From: Fimimonas sp963619835
GTDB taxonomy: Bacteria > Bacillota > Clostridia > Christensenellales > CAG-314
Direction of reading: 5' to 3'
Length of the DNA: 8,191 nt
NCBI GenBank assembly: GCA_963619835.1
Contig: CAVEYD010000046.1
Location: 1-8,191, forward strand
Below the pieces are notes generated by a model. The model did no database searches. It was not told the origin of the DNA and saw only the letters and a list, made by a program, of their open reading frames with translations. This document shows positions 1 through 6,387 of the stretch, piece after piece. Within the stretch, counting starts at the first letter, position 1. Every line of letters starts with the position of its first letter. Made by a program: the position numbers and the translations under genes.

Positions 1-23
1 GTTAAGACTATTAAAACTTTACA

Positions 24-74
24 AAGCAAGGAGCAAAAGTCTTTTGTTTTTACCAAACCAACTAAGTCTTGCTT
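24..74. repeat. Imperfect inverted repeat upstream of the cyclodeaminase promoter
   Basis: AAGCAAG (24-30) and CTTGCTT (68-74) are exact inverted 7-mers, and the right arm runs into the proposed -35 box at 73-78. A smaller pair, AAGACT (4-9) with AGTCTT (38-43 or 65-70), lies in the same stretch. This could be an operator, the remains of an upstream terminator, or chance in A+T-rich DNA. No gene is visible in 1-176. Confidence 0.2.
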
Positions 75-101
75 GATTTTTTAAGTAATATTATATATAA
101 T
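73..101 (+). promoter_or_regulatory. Sigma-A-type promoter of the cyclodeaminase-family gene
   Basis: A -35 box TTGATT (73-78) is followed by a 17-bp spacer and a perfect -10 box TATAAT (96-101). Transcription would start near 108, giving a 5' leader of about 70 nt before the ATG at 177. A Shine-Dalgarno AGGAG sits at 167-171, five bases before that ATG. Confidence 0.7.
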
Positions 102-176
102 AAAAACATTATTAAGGTTGCCGTCAATTAAAAACAATTTAAGCACAAAAAATTAGCTTGTTTTTTAGGAGAAAAA

Positions 177-761
177 ATGTTTAAAGATTTATCGATAAAT
201 GAATATGACGATATTTTAGCAAGTCAACAGCCAACTCCCGGAGGCGGAAGTGCTCTTGCAATAGTTGCCGGACATGCTTGTTCACTTATAGAAATGGCTT
301 GTATGATCAGTTTGAATAAATTTGGACCAGATTACGACTACAAGGAAATTCTTGAAACAAATAAAAAAACGGTTGCTATGTGCAAAAAACACTTGCATAA
401 GCTTGCGGATGACGATTCGGATGCTTTTAACACCATCTTGTCAGCCATGAAAATGCCAAAGTCCAATCAAGAGGAAGTTACAAAAAGAAAAAGTCAACTT
501 CAAAAAAGCTATCACAAAGCCGCACTTGTGCCTATTGAAGTAATGCAATGTTGCAAACTTGCAATAGATTGTGCAGAAAAATGTGCACCTTACACATATA
601 AGTATGTGGACAGCGACAGGGTTATCGGGGCAAATTTACTTGCTTGTGTAATTAAAAACAGCATTGAAAATGTTTTGGCAAACACCACTCTTATTGCCGA
701 CGAACAATTAAAAAATCAGTTAGAAAATCAAGCTAACACAATAATTGCAGAATTGAAATAA
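177..761 (+). CDS. Cyclodeaminase/cyclohydrolase family protein (FTCD_C / FchA-like)
   Basis: This 194-residue protein is a stand-alone member of the formiminotransferase-cyclodeaminase C-terminal family. These are cytoplasmic, mostly helical folate enzymes that convert 5-formimino-THF to 5,10-methenyl-THF, or act as methenyl-THF cyclohydrolases (FchA). The N-terminal signature is visible: a Pro-Thr-Pro-Gly-Gly-Gly-Ser turn at residues 19-25, followed by a small-residue helix. An Asp cluster (79-82) precedes the SDAF segment. A helix at about 145-170 with S146-D147 and a closing E-N-V-x-x-N (164-169) matches the family's C-terminal pattern. The length is close to that of single-domain members. 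The ATG has an AGGAG site five bases upstream and its own promoter. No other folate or histidine-degradation gene is visible, so cyclodeaminase and cyclohydrolase cannot be told apart here. Confidence 0.85.
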   Translation: MFKDLSINEYDDILASQQPTPGGGSALAIVAGHACSLIEMACMISLNKFGPDYDYKEILETNKKTVAMCKKHLHKLADDDSDAFNTILSAMKMPKSNQEEVTKRKSQLQKSYHKAALVPIEVMQCCKLAIDCAEKCAPYTYKYVDSDRVIGANLLACVIKNSIENVLANTTLIADEQLKNQLENQANTIIAELK

Positions 762-810
762 AAGTATAATCAAAAAAATGTCAAAACTAAATAAAAATAT
801 CAATAAACAC

Positions 811-842
811 AAAAAGCGTAGCTAAATTAACTACGCTTTTTT
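811..842. terminator. Bidirectional rho-independent terminator between convergent genes
   Basis: AAAAAGCGTAG (811-821) pairs with CTACGCTTTTT (831-841) around a 9-nt loop. The G/C core is GCGTAG/CTACGC. The flanking A-run and T-run give a U-tract on either strand. The hairpin lies between the end of the plus-strand cyclodeaminase gene (761) and the end of the minus-strand ispDF gene (871), so it probably ends both transcripts, including the long minus-strand operon. Confidence 0.85.
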
Positions 843-870
843 AATTGGTTTTTAATTATCGATGCATCTC

Positions 871-1926
871 TTAATCGTTTGCGACAAATACTTTTGCAAG
901 AAGGGCATTTGCCATACAAGCAATTCCGTCCCCATTGCCCAATGCTCCGAGATGCTCGGTTGTTGTTGCCGAAATGTTTACGCAATCGGAACAAATTCCC
1001 AACACTTTTGCAAGATTTTGTGCCATTTGCTTGATATAGGGGGCAATTTTAGGTGCTTGACATACAACAACAATAGATACGTTTACAACACTGTAGCCAT
1101 TATCCTTGGCAAGTTTAACACAATCCGACAACAAATTTAGACTGTTTGCTCCAAGATACTTTGGATCTGTATCGGGAAATTGATGTCCGATATCGTCGTT
1201 GTTTGATGCAGAAAGAACGGCATCACATACGGCATGCGCAACAACGTCTGCATCGGAATGGCCAACTAATTTTTTATCAAACGGAATTTTTACCCCGCCA
1301 AGAATTACACCGTCTCCGCTTTCAAATGCGTGAACGTCAAAACCACAACCAATCTTATATTCCGGAACGTCTCCAAAGTAAGTTATTTTTTTGTTTGAAA
1401 GCTCGCCAGAAACAAAATTTACTTTGCCGTAACAATCGTAAAACAACGAGCTTTCGTCGGTGTAATTTTCTTTGCAATTTTGAAAAGCAAATTTAAGCTT
1501 TTGAAAATCGAACACTTGCGGTGTTTGAACGGTGAAAAAATCTTTTCTACTAACCGGTTTGTCCTTCCATAAAGTGTCGGTTATCGGCAGACAAGGAACG
1601 GCACTACCATGAGTTTTAGCACATTCAAACAGTTTTTTTACCAAATCGCGTGATACAAACGGTCTTGCTCCGTCATGAACGGCAACAATAGAACAATCAC
1701 TACTTACCGCCGCCAGCCCGTTTGCAACGGACTCTTGACGAGTTTGTCCGCCTTGAGCGAATTTTGTGCCTTCAATATGCGCTCCAACAACGATAATTTC
1801 ATCGGCAATTTCCTTAAATGCGTTTACAGAGTGTTGTAAAACTGTTGTGTTTAATATTTTTTCCGAAAGCTTGTCTGTGCCATAACGAGTTGATGTTCCG
1901 CCGGCAACAATAATTACACTTTTCAT
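871..1926 (-). CDS. ispDF: Bifunctional IspD/IspF (MEP cytidylyltransferase / MEcPP synthase)
   Basis: This 351-residue fusion covers two non-consecutive steps of the MEP isoprenoid pathway: CTP plus MEP to CDP-ME (IspD), and CDP-ME2P to MEcPP plus CMP (IspF). IspD occupies about residues 1-187. It has the nucleotide-binding AGGTSTRYGTDK loop (8-19, with R14 and K19), TRQESVANG (62-70), VHDGARPF (83-90), TVQTPQVF (132-139) and a terminal N-K-K-I-T segment (178-182). IspF occupies about 190-351. It has metal ligands D197, H199 and H231, then GHSDAD (222-227), DIGHQFPDTD (245-254), the CQAPK segment (289-293) and TTTEHLG (321-327). The IspD half is short (about 186 against roughly 230 residues); the missing part lies mainly between strand EIIVVGA and the Gly-Gly-x-x-R motif. 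An Asn (331) stands where E. coli IspF has R142. The ATG overlaps the rqcP stop as ATGA, so translation is probably coupled. It is the last gene of the operon. Confidence 0.95.
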   Translation of the reverse strand: MKSVIIVAGGTSTRYGTDKLSEKILNTTVLQHSVNAFKEIADEIIVVGAHIEGTKFAQGGQTRQESVANGLAAVSSDCSIVAVHDGARPFVSRDLVKKLFECAKTHGSAVPCLPITDTLWKDKPVSRKDFFTVQTPQVFDFQKLKFAFQNCKENYTDESSLFYDCYGKVNFVSGELSNKKITYFGDVPEYKIGCGFDVHAFESGDGVILGGVKIPFDKKLVGHSDADVVAHAVCDAVLSASNNDDIGHQFPDTDPKYLGANSLNLLSDCVKLAKDNGYSVVNVSIVVVCQAPKIAPYIKQMAQNLAKVLGICSDCVNISATTTEHLGALGNGDGIACMANALLAKVFVAND

Positions 1927-2171
1927 AATTCCGTAACAATTTCGTACATAGCGGCGGCTTCATCCTTTTTGGTAGTTTCTTTAAGATCTTTAACTTTGAA
2001 ACTAAGGCTTCCGCTTGCAAAATGCACACAAACAAGGTCACCGATTTTTAATTGGCAACTTGGTTTTGCAGGTTTTCCGTTAACATCGATTTTGCCGCCG
2101 TTACAAGCTTCTTGGGCAACGGTACGTCGTTTTAATATTCGCGATACTTTTAAAAATTTATCTAATCTCAT
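1923..2171 (-). CDS. rqcP: S4-domain RNA-binding protein RqcP (YabO / Hsp15 family)
   Basis: This 82-residue protein is a single S4 RNA-binding domain with a short tail. It starts MRLDKFLKVSRILKRRTVA, which matches my recollection of B. subtilis YabO almost position for position. The later K-D-L-K-E-T-T-K-K-D-E-A-A-x-M-Y stretch (62-76) is also typical of that protein. RqcP binds the 50S subunit with peptidyl-tRNA and works with RqcH during C-terminal alanine tailing of stalled nascent chains. No RqcH gene is in the window. The start is fixed by family alignment, because no Shine-Dalgarno lies close upstream; the nearest, AAGG, is over 20 bases away in a 67-base A+T-rich gap after recR. The stop overlaps the ispDF start by four bases. 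Confidence 0.9.
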   Translation of the reverse strand: MRLDKFLKVSRILKRRTVAQEACNGGKIDVNGKPAKPSCQLKIGDLVCVHFASGSLSFKVKDLKETTKKDEAAAMYEIVTEL

Positions 2172-2238
2172 TAAAAATATACAAAAATTTGTTTAACCTT
2201 TTAGGAAGTATTTTTATTTTACAAAAGTGATTTTAAGT

Positions 2239-2829
2239 TTACAATTCTTTTCGGTTGGCAAAAGAACGAGATAAAGTGACTTCGTCGGCATACTGCAACT
2301 CACTTCCGACAGAAATTCCTTGTGCAAGTCGAGTAACTTTTATGTCCATTTGTTTTACAAAGCGACAAATGTAAGTTGCGGTCGCTTCGCCTTCGGCAGA
2401 TGTGTCGGTTGCAAGAATAACTTCCTTTACGTCTCCTGTTAATCGTTTAAACAATTCTGCAAGGCGGATATCGTCTCGCCCTATGCCTTTTAGCGGATTT
2501 AGAACTCCGCCTAAAACGTGATAGACTCCGTTGTACTCGCCCAAGCGTTCAATTGCTAAAACATCTTTTGCCTCTTGCACTACGCAAATCACGGAATTAT
2601 CACGAGTTTGACATATATGGCAAGGGTCGACATCTGTGTAGTTGCCGCAAACAGAACAAATTTTTACGTTGTTTTTAGCATCGAGTACGGATTGTGCAAA
2701 CTGACGCGCTTCCTCATCCGACATGGCAAGTATGCTTAATGCATATCTTTGTGCAGTCTTTCCGCCAACACCCGGCAACTTTGAAAGTTGTCTAATTAGT
2801 GACTCGATTGGTTGAATATAGTTTGGCAC
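2239..2829 (-). CDS. recR: Recombination mediator protein RecR
   Basis: RecR works with RecO (and RecF) to load RecA on SSB-coated single-stranded gaps. At 196 residues it is full length (B. subtilis and E. coli are about 198-201). The domains appear in order. An N-terminal helix-hairpin-helix contains LPGVGGKTAQRYA (18-30). A four-cysteine zinc finger uses C58, C61, C70 and C73. A Toprim domain starts at VICVVQEAKDV (80-90) and includes the acidic ILATDTSAEGEATA segment (138-151). A C-terminal Walker B-like tail ends ANRKEL. The start is GTG at 2829, one base after the ybaB stop, with GAGAGG at 2841-2846 as an 11-base-spaced ribosome site inside the end of ybaB. The dnaX-ybaB-recR order is widely conserved. 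Confidence 0.96.
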   Translation of the reverse strand: MPNYIQPIESLIRQLSKLPGVGGKTAQRYALSILAMSDEEARQFAQSVLDAKNNVKICSVCGNYTDVDPCHICQTRDNSVICVVQEAKDVLAIERLGEYNGVYHVLGGVLNPLKGIGRDDIRLAELFKRLTGDVKEVILATDTSAEGEATATYICRFVKQMDIKVTRLAQGISVGSELQYADEVTLSRSFANRKEL

Positions 2830-2830
2830 C

Positions 2831-3190
2831 TTACATCAAACCTCTCATGTTTGCAGGAATAAGGTTGTTTTCTGCCTCGGCTGCCTTTGCACAAGCATCG
2901 TTGATTGCTGCAAGAATAAGATCTTCCAACATTTCAACGTCTTCCGGATCGCAAGCTTCGGGCTTGATTTTTATCGATTGAACAGTGCGTTGTCCATTCA
3001 CAACAACTTCAACAAGTCCACCACCTGAAGTGCCTGTAAGTTGCATTTCTTCAAGCTTTTGCTTTGCATCTTCCATTTGTTGTTGCATTTGTTGAGCTTG
3101 TTTCATGAGAGAATTCATGTCAAAGCGGCCGCCACCACCACCTTTGACACCTCCACCATTCATTCCGTTGTATCCGTATTTGTTTCCCAT
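2831..3190 (-). CDS. ybaB: YbaB/EbfC family nucleoid-associated DNA-binding protein
   Basis: This small dimeric nucleoid protein is almost always encoded between dnaX and recR. Its 119 residues begin with a glycine-rich, probably disordered stretch (residues 1-22, including a run of five Gly). The family core follows: MNSLMKQAQQMQQQMEDAK (25-43), an amphipathic helix rich in Gln, Lys and Glu. Next come a beta-sheet segment with V-E-V-V-V-N-G (60-66) and an acidic helix, DPEDVEMLEDLILAAINDA (81-99). The C-terminus ends in P-A-N-M-R-G-L-M. The ATG has AAGGAGA (3196-3202) five bases upstream, one of the strongest ribosome sites in the operon. The proposed role is DNA binding and nucleoid organisation; why it sits with recombination and replication genes is still unclear. 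Confidence 0.95.
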   Translation of the reverse strand: MGNKYGYNGMNGGGVKGGGGGRFDMNSLMKQAQQMQQQMEDAKQKLEEMQLTGTSGGGLVEVVVNGQRTVQSIKIKPEACDPEDVEMLEDLILAAINDACAKAAEAENNLIPANMRGLM

Positions 3191-3226
3191 AAATATCTCC
3201 TTGCTAATTGAATAATTGCTTTGATT

Positions 3227-4720
3227 TTATTTGTTGTTTGTTTCAAATTTTACGTTGTTTCCAAGTTTTTCAAGTTGCTCGTTTATGTCTGCCTCGCTGA
3301 CAGTTTCAGTCAACTCAAACACTGTTTTTCGGCCGCAAATTTTGTTTACCAATTTAGATATGTCGTTTTTAAAATTCATTTCGAGCAACATATACGGCCC
3401 TTTTTCGCATGAAACGACAACGCTGCCTTGCTGATCGATGCGAACGCGAGACTCTTGCCAAACACCAAGTAGAAGCGGCATGTTTGCTTTTTGCAACTCT
3501 ACCTTAACTCCACGCCAAATAGATTGTGCATTTGTTCTGTCTACTACCAAAAGACTGTCGGCATTTAGGTTGTTGGGCTGTTGCTCCAAACGAGAAACAC
3601 GTCTGTTTAATCCTTCAATATCTACTTCTCCGGTACTTGAACCTATTTTTAACACCGTCGCTTCAAGCATGATGCGAGGTGAAAGTGCATATTTTAACTG
3701 TCCCTCAAGCGACACAAGAGTGTCTATTGCATAAAGCAATTTGCTTGTTGTTGTAACATCGGCAATATCGGTTAACATTGCAAACGAATCTGCCGGCAAA
3801 CATAACATTTGACGTGCATTTTGGCACAATTTAACCGTTAGCAGATCTCTAAAGTACACAGCCAAGTCCTTGCATAAACGTTGAACGTCCTTGCCTTCGT
3901 TTACAAGAGTGTTTGTTTCGGTCAAAATTTCGGCGGTATCGTTGTTTAACACTGCTTTTGCCAACGCTCCGATGCTTGTACGCGAGCTTACGCCAAGTAC
4001 GTCCATCACGGCAGAATATGTAAGCTTGCCTTCGGTTACAGAGAAACATCTGTCGGCAATAGAAACAGTGTCACGCACACTGCCTTCACCGGCTTGCGCT
4101 ATTGCATTTACTGCGTCCTTGTCGTATTGTTTGCCTTCCTTGTCGTAAATACGACAAATTAAATCGGAAAGTTGCGGAACGGAAACCAGTCTAAAATCGA
4201 AACGCATGCAGCGCGACAATATTGTTGCGGGAATTTTGTGAACTTCGGTTGTGCACAAAATAAACAGTGCATGCTTGGGCGGTTCTTCAAGCGTTTTTAA
4301 CAACGCATTAAATGCGCCAACCGACAGCATGTGAACTTCGTCGATAATGTAAACCTTATATCTTCCGTTTACAGGAGGATACTGAACTTTTTCGCGAATA
4401 TCTCGAGCGTAATCAACACCATTGTTGCTGGCAGCATCCATTTCGACGATATCGAGATTTGATGTGCCTTCCTTTAGACACACTTCACATTCGTTACAAG
4501 GATTGCCGTTATTTTTTGAAGCATTGGGACAATTTACCGCACGTGCAAAAATTTTTGCGGTACTTGTTTTACCTGTTCCACGTGTTCCGGTAAACAAATA
4601 GGCATGAGAAATCTTGTCGTTGACAATTTGATTGCGCAACGTTTCGATTATGTGGTCTTGCCCGATAACGTCGTCGAACGTTTGGGGACGATATTTTCTG
4701 TAAAGTGCAACATAACTCAT
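3227..4720 (-). CDS. dnaX: DNA polymerase III subunit gamma/tau (clamp loader ATPase)
   Basis: This is the AAA+ ATPase of the sliding-clamp loader, 497 residues. The N-terminus MSYVALYRKYRPQTFDDVIGQ is diagnostic. Walker A is GTRGTGKT (45-52). A zinc-binding insertion uses C64, C75, C78 and C81. Walker B is YIIDEVH (124-130). Sensor 1 lies around TTEVHKIPATILSRC (157-171), which carries the S-R-C arginine finger. Residues of about 240-370 form the helical collar domain III, followed by a possible coiled segment (NRRVSRLEQQ) and a short C-terminal domain. It is shorter than B. subtilis DnaX (about 560). No A-run slippery site is visible near the domain III boundary, so a frameshifted gamma form is not supported. 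AGGA at 4731-4734 lies ten bases before the ATG. It starts 19 bases after the sigma-factor gene. Confidence 0.97.
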   Translation of the reverse strand: MSYVALYRKYRPQTFDDVIGQDHIIETLRNQIVNDKISHAYLFTGTRGTGKTSTAKIFARAVNCPNASKNNGNPCNECEVCLKEGTSNLDIVEMDAASNNGVDYARDIREKVQYPPVNGRYKVYIIDEVHMLSVGAFNALLKTLEEPPKHALFILCTTEVHKIPATILSRCMRFDFRLVSVPQLSDLICRIYDKEGKQYDKDAVNAIAQAGEGSVRDTVSIADRCFSVTEGKLTYSAVMDVLGVSSRTSIGALAKAVLNNDTAEILTETNTLVNEGKDVQRLCKDLAVYFRDLLTVKLCQNARQMLCLPADSFAMLTDIADVTTTSKLLYAIDTLVSLEGQLKYALSPRIMLEATVLKIGSSTGEVDIEGLNRRVSRLEQQPNNLNADSLLVVDRTNAQSIWRGVKVELQKANMPLLLGVWQESRVRIDQQGSVVVSCEKGPYMLLEMNFKNDISKLVNKICGRKTVFELTETVSEADINEQLEKLGNNVKFETNNK

Positions 4721-4739
4721 GACAATTTTATCCTTTTTG

Positions 4740-5288
4740 TTAAAGTTGTTCGTCTTTTAATGCAAGCGTTAGCTTTTTGCGTGCTCGTTGCAAGGCTCCG
4801 TCAACAGCCTTGTAAGATTTGCCTATATTTTCTGCAATATCTTCGTAACTGAAACCCTTTACAAACAGTGTAATTACACTACGCTCAACGGGAGTCAATT
4901 TGGTTTTTATGACATCGGCAATTTTTTGCGAGTATTCCTTGTTTAAAAGTCCAACAAGTGGCGTGTTTGCCGTTGCCATGTCTTCTATTTGGTCAAGTTC
5001 GATATAATTGTAAAGCGGTTTGTTTTTTTGTGCGGAATCGCGTTTTACAGCGTCGACTATGTGTCTTAATATGCAAATTTTTGCAAAAGAAGGAAATGCA
5101 CCTTTTGTCTCATCATAGTGAGTAACCGCAAAAAACAGTCCCAAAGTGCCTTCCTGCAACAAATCGTCTTTGTCTCCACCGGCAAGATAAAAGTTGTTTG
5201 CAACCGAACGTACCAACCATTTGTAGTCGTTGAAAACTTTTTCGAGAGCTTGTTCGTTACCTTCGGCCGCTTGTTTAATGTAGTCCAA
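4740..5288 (-). CDS. sigH: Sigma-70 family RNA polymerase factor, SigH-like
   Basis: This is an alternative sigma factor of the SigH type (182 residues from the chosen start), which directs RNA polymerase to stationary-phase, competence or early sporulation promoters in B. subtilis. Region 2.1-2.2 contains GGDKDDLLQEGTLGL. Region 2.3-2.4 runs from F-A-K-I-C-I-L-R-H-I-V through K-P-L-Y-N-Y-I-E-L-D, close to the C-I-T-R-Q-I and P-L-N-S-Y segments of SigH. Region 4 has a helix-turn-helix, FSYEDIAENIGKSYKAVDGA, and ends in Q-R-A-R-K-K-L. The start is a TTG at 5286-5288, six bases after AAGAGG and two bases after the rlmB stop. A longer reading from GTG at 5333 would add 15 residues, overlap rlmB by 43 bases and has no ribosome site. 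The position after rlmB matches B. subtilis sigH, but yacP (rae1) is missing between them. Which regulon it controls cannot be told. Confidence 0.85.
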   Translation of the reverse strand: MDYIKQAAEGNEQALEKVFNDYKWLVRSVANNFYLAGGDKDDLLQEGTLGLFFAVTHYDETKGAFPSFAKICILRHIVDAVKRDSAQKNKPLYNYIELDQIEDMATANTPLVGLLNKEYSQKIADVIKTKLTPVERSVITLFVKGFSYEDIAENIGKSYKAVDGALQRARKKLTLALKDEQL

Positions 5289-5290
5289 TG

Positions 5291-5992
5291 TTAACCTCTT
5301 TGGCGCACTACTTCGTACACGGCTATACCGCACGCAACCGAAGCATTTAGCGAATTTACTTTACCGTTTAATTTTAACGAAACAACACCGTCACACACTT
5401 TGCGTGTCAATTGGCTTATTCCGTTGCCTTCGTTTCCTACAACGAGAGCGACACTGCCGGTTAGGTTTGTTTTAGTTATTTCCTGACCATCCATGTCTAA
5501 AGCATAAACCCAAACACCCTTTTGTTGCAATTCCCTTATTGCATTGTTGATATTTGTAACTTTGGCAATTTTTACGTGTGCGATTGCCCCTGCCGAACAA
5601 CGAGCAACCGTTTCGTTTACGGCAACTTGTCTGTTTTTGGCAATTACTATTCCGTCAACACCGGCGCACTCGCAAACTCTAATGATGCTTCCAAAATTGT
5701 GCGGATCGTTTATGTCGTCCAAAATGACAATAAACGGATTTTGGGATGATGATAAAATATCGTCTAACTCGCAGTATTCGAAATCGGTAACATCGGCAAT
5801 GTACCCTTGGTGTTTACCTGTAACACTTTCCTTGTCGAGTACGGATTTTTCGACGAAAGTCAATTTTACACCCTTACTTTTTGCCAAAGAAACTATACTT
5901 CCTTCATTGCCTTTTTCGCACATTATTGAGTTTACGGTAAGGTTTTGCGATCGCAAAGCTTCGTAAACGCTGTTTTTACCTTCTAATTTCAT
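5291..5992 (-). CDS. rlmB: 23S rRNA 2'-O-methyltransferase, TrmH/RlmB family
   Basis: This is a SpoU-class, SAM-dependent RNA 2'-O-methyltransferase of 233 residues with a trefoil-knot fold. An N-terminal substrate-binding domain (about 1-75) starts with the typical EGKNSVYEAL and includes the family's H-Q-G motif (61-63). The catalytic domain shows all three motifs. Motif 1 is DINDPHNFGSIIR (93-105, with N99 and R105). Motif 2 is VVGNEGNGI (184-192). Motif 3 is LNGKVNSLNASVA (208-220, with N216). The family methylates the 23S rRNA G2251 position in E. coli; the exact target here is inferred. AAGGAA at 6003-6008 lies ten bases before the ATG, inside mrnC. The ATG overlaps the mrnC stop as ATGA. 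The mrnC-rlmB pairing is the usual Bacillota arrangement. Confidence 0.93.
   Translation of the reverse strand: MKLEGKNSVYEALRSQNLTVNSIMCEKGNEGSIVSLAKSKGVKLTFVEKSVLDKESVTGKHQGYIADVTDFEYCELDDILSSSQNPFIVILDDINDPHNFGSIIRVCECAGVDGIVIAKNRQVAVNETVARCSAGAIAHVKIAKVTNINNAIRELQQKGVWVYALDMDGQEITKTNLTGSVALVVGNEGNGISQLTRKVCDGVVSLKLNGKVNSLNASVACGIAVYEVVRQRG
5295..5300 (-). promoter_or_regulatory. Ribosome binding site that fixes the TTG start of the sigma factor
   Basis: The minus strand reads AAGAGG here, followed by six bases and then TTG (5288-5286). The site overlaps the last codons of rlmB, so ribosomes finishing rlmB would release next to it. The rival GTG start at 5333 has no comparable site. Confidence 0.7.
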
Positions 5993-6381
5993 TGATTGAT
6001 ACTTCCTTGAAGTATTTGTTTGATTCGTTCAATTTCGCCTATCAAGTACAAGTAGCCAATAAGAGCCTCCATGCCGGTTGCTTTACGATAGTCCGCTCCG
6101 CTTTGGTTTTTGGCTTTGTGATGCGCCTTGCCGTTACGTCCACGAATAAACACAGACTTTTCTTCTTCGGAAAGAGAATCGAAAACGACATCGGACAAAT
6201 GCGCTTGTGCCGTTGCATTGACTGTGGCAGATGCCATTTTGTGTAGTTCACCGGGCTTTATATCGTGAACAAGTAATAAATTTTCCCGCACGAACAAACT
6301 CCAAACAGCATCGCCGACATACGCCAGCGACAAAACGTTTAAGCTTTGCGCTTGTTTTTTAGAAATAGGTTGATTGAACAT
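5989..6381 (-). CDS. mrnC: Mini-ribonuclease 3 (MrnC)
   Basis: MrnC is a dimeric RNase III-type catalytic domain without a double-stranded-RNA-binding domain. It matures the ends of 23S rRNA in B. subtilis, helped by ribosomal protein L3. The 130 residues match the family length. The first catalytic motif is LAYVGDAV (19-26), with D24 as the metal-binding acid. The conserved R-G-R-N-G-K (80-85) follows. The second catalytic segment is YRKATGMEALIGYLYL (98-113), with E105. The ATG follows the acetyltransferase stop by six bases; only a weak purine stretch (GAAGA) precedes it, so reinitiation is likely. Its stop overlaps the rlmB start by four bases. In B. subtilis the upstream neighbour is cysS; here it is a GNAT gene. 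Confidence 0.94.
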   Translation of the reverse strand: MFNQPISKKQAQSLNVLSLAYVGDAVWSLFVRENLLLVHDIKPGELHKMASATVNATAQAHLSDVVFDSLSEEEKSVFIRGRNGKAHHKAKNQSGADYRKATGMEALIGYLYLIGEIERIKQILQGSINQ

Positions 6382-6387
6382 TTTTAA

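Noticed and set aside
34..50. CAAAAG-T-CTTTTG followed by T5 as a terminator of an upstream gene
   Set aside because: The palindrome has only one central base, leaving a stem of about four A/T-rich pairs once a loop is allowed. That is too weak to call.
862..1496. Plus-strand frames of 92 and 116 residues opposite ispDF
   Set aside because: They lie antisense to a clearly conserved enzyme, have no ribosome site, and show no recognisable domain. The same holds for the other plus-strand frames opposite the operon.
1814..2041. 75-residue minus-strand frame across the rqcP/ispDF junction
   Set aside because: It is out of frame with two conserved genes, which overlap as ATGA at the same place, and it resembles no known protein.
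4510..4530. A-run in dnaX as a programmed frameshift site for a gamma form
   Set aside because: The run (TCAAAAAATAAC on the minus strand) encodes S-K-N-N at residues 68-71 in the zinc-binding region, far upstream of where gamma/tau frameshifting occurs, and it lacks the AAAAAAG heptamer.
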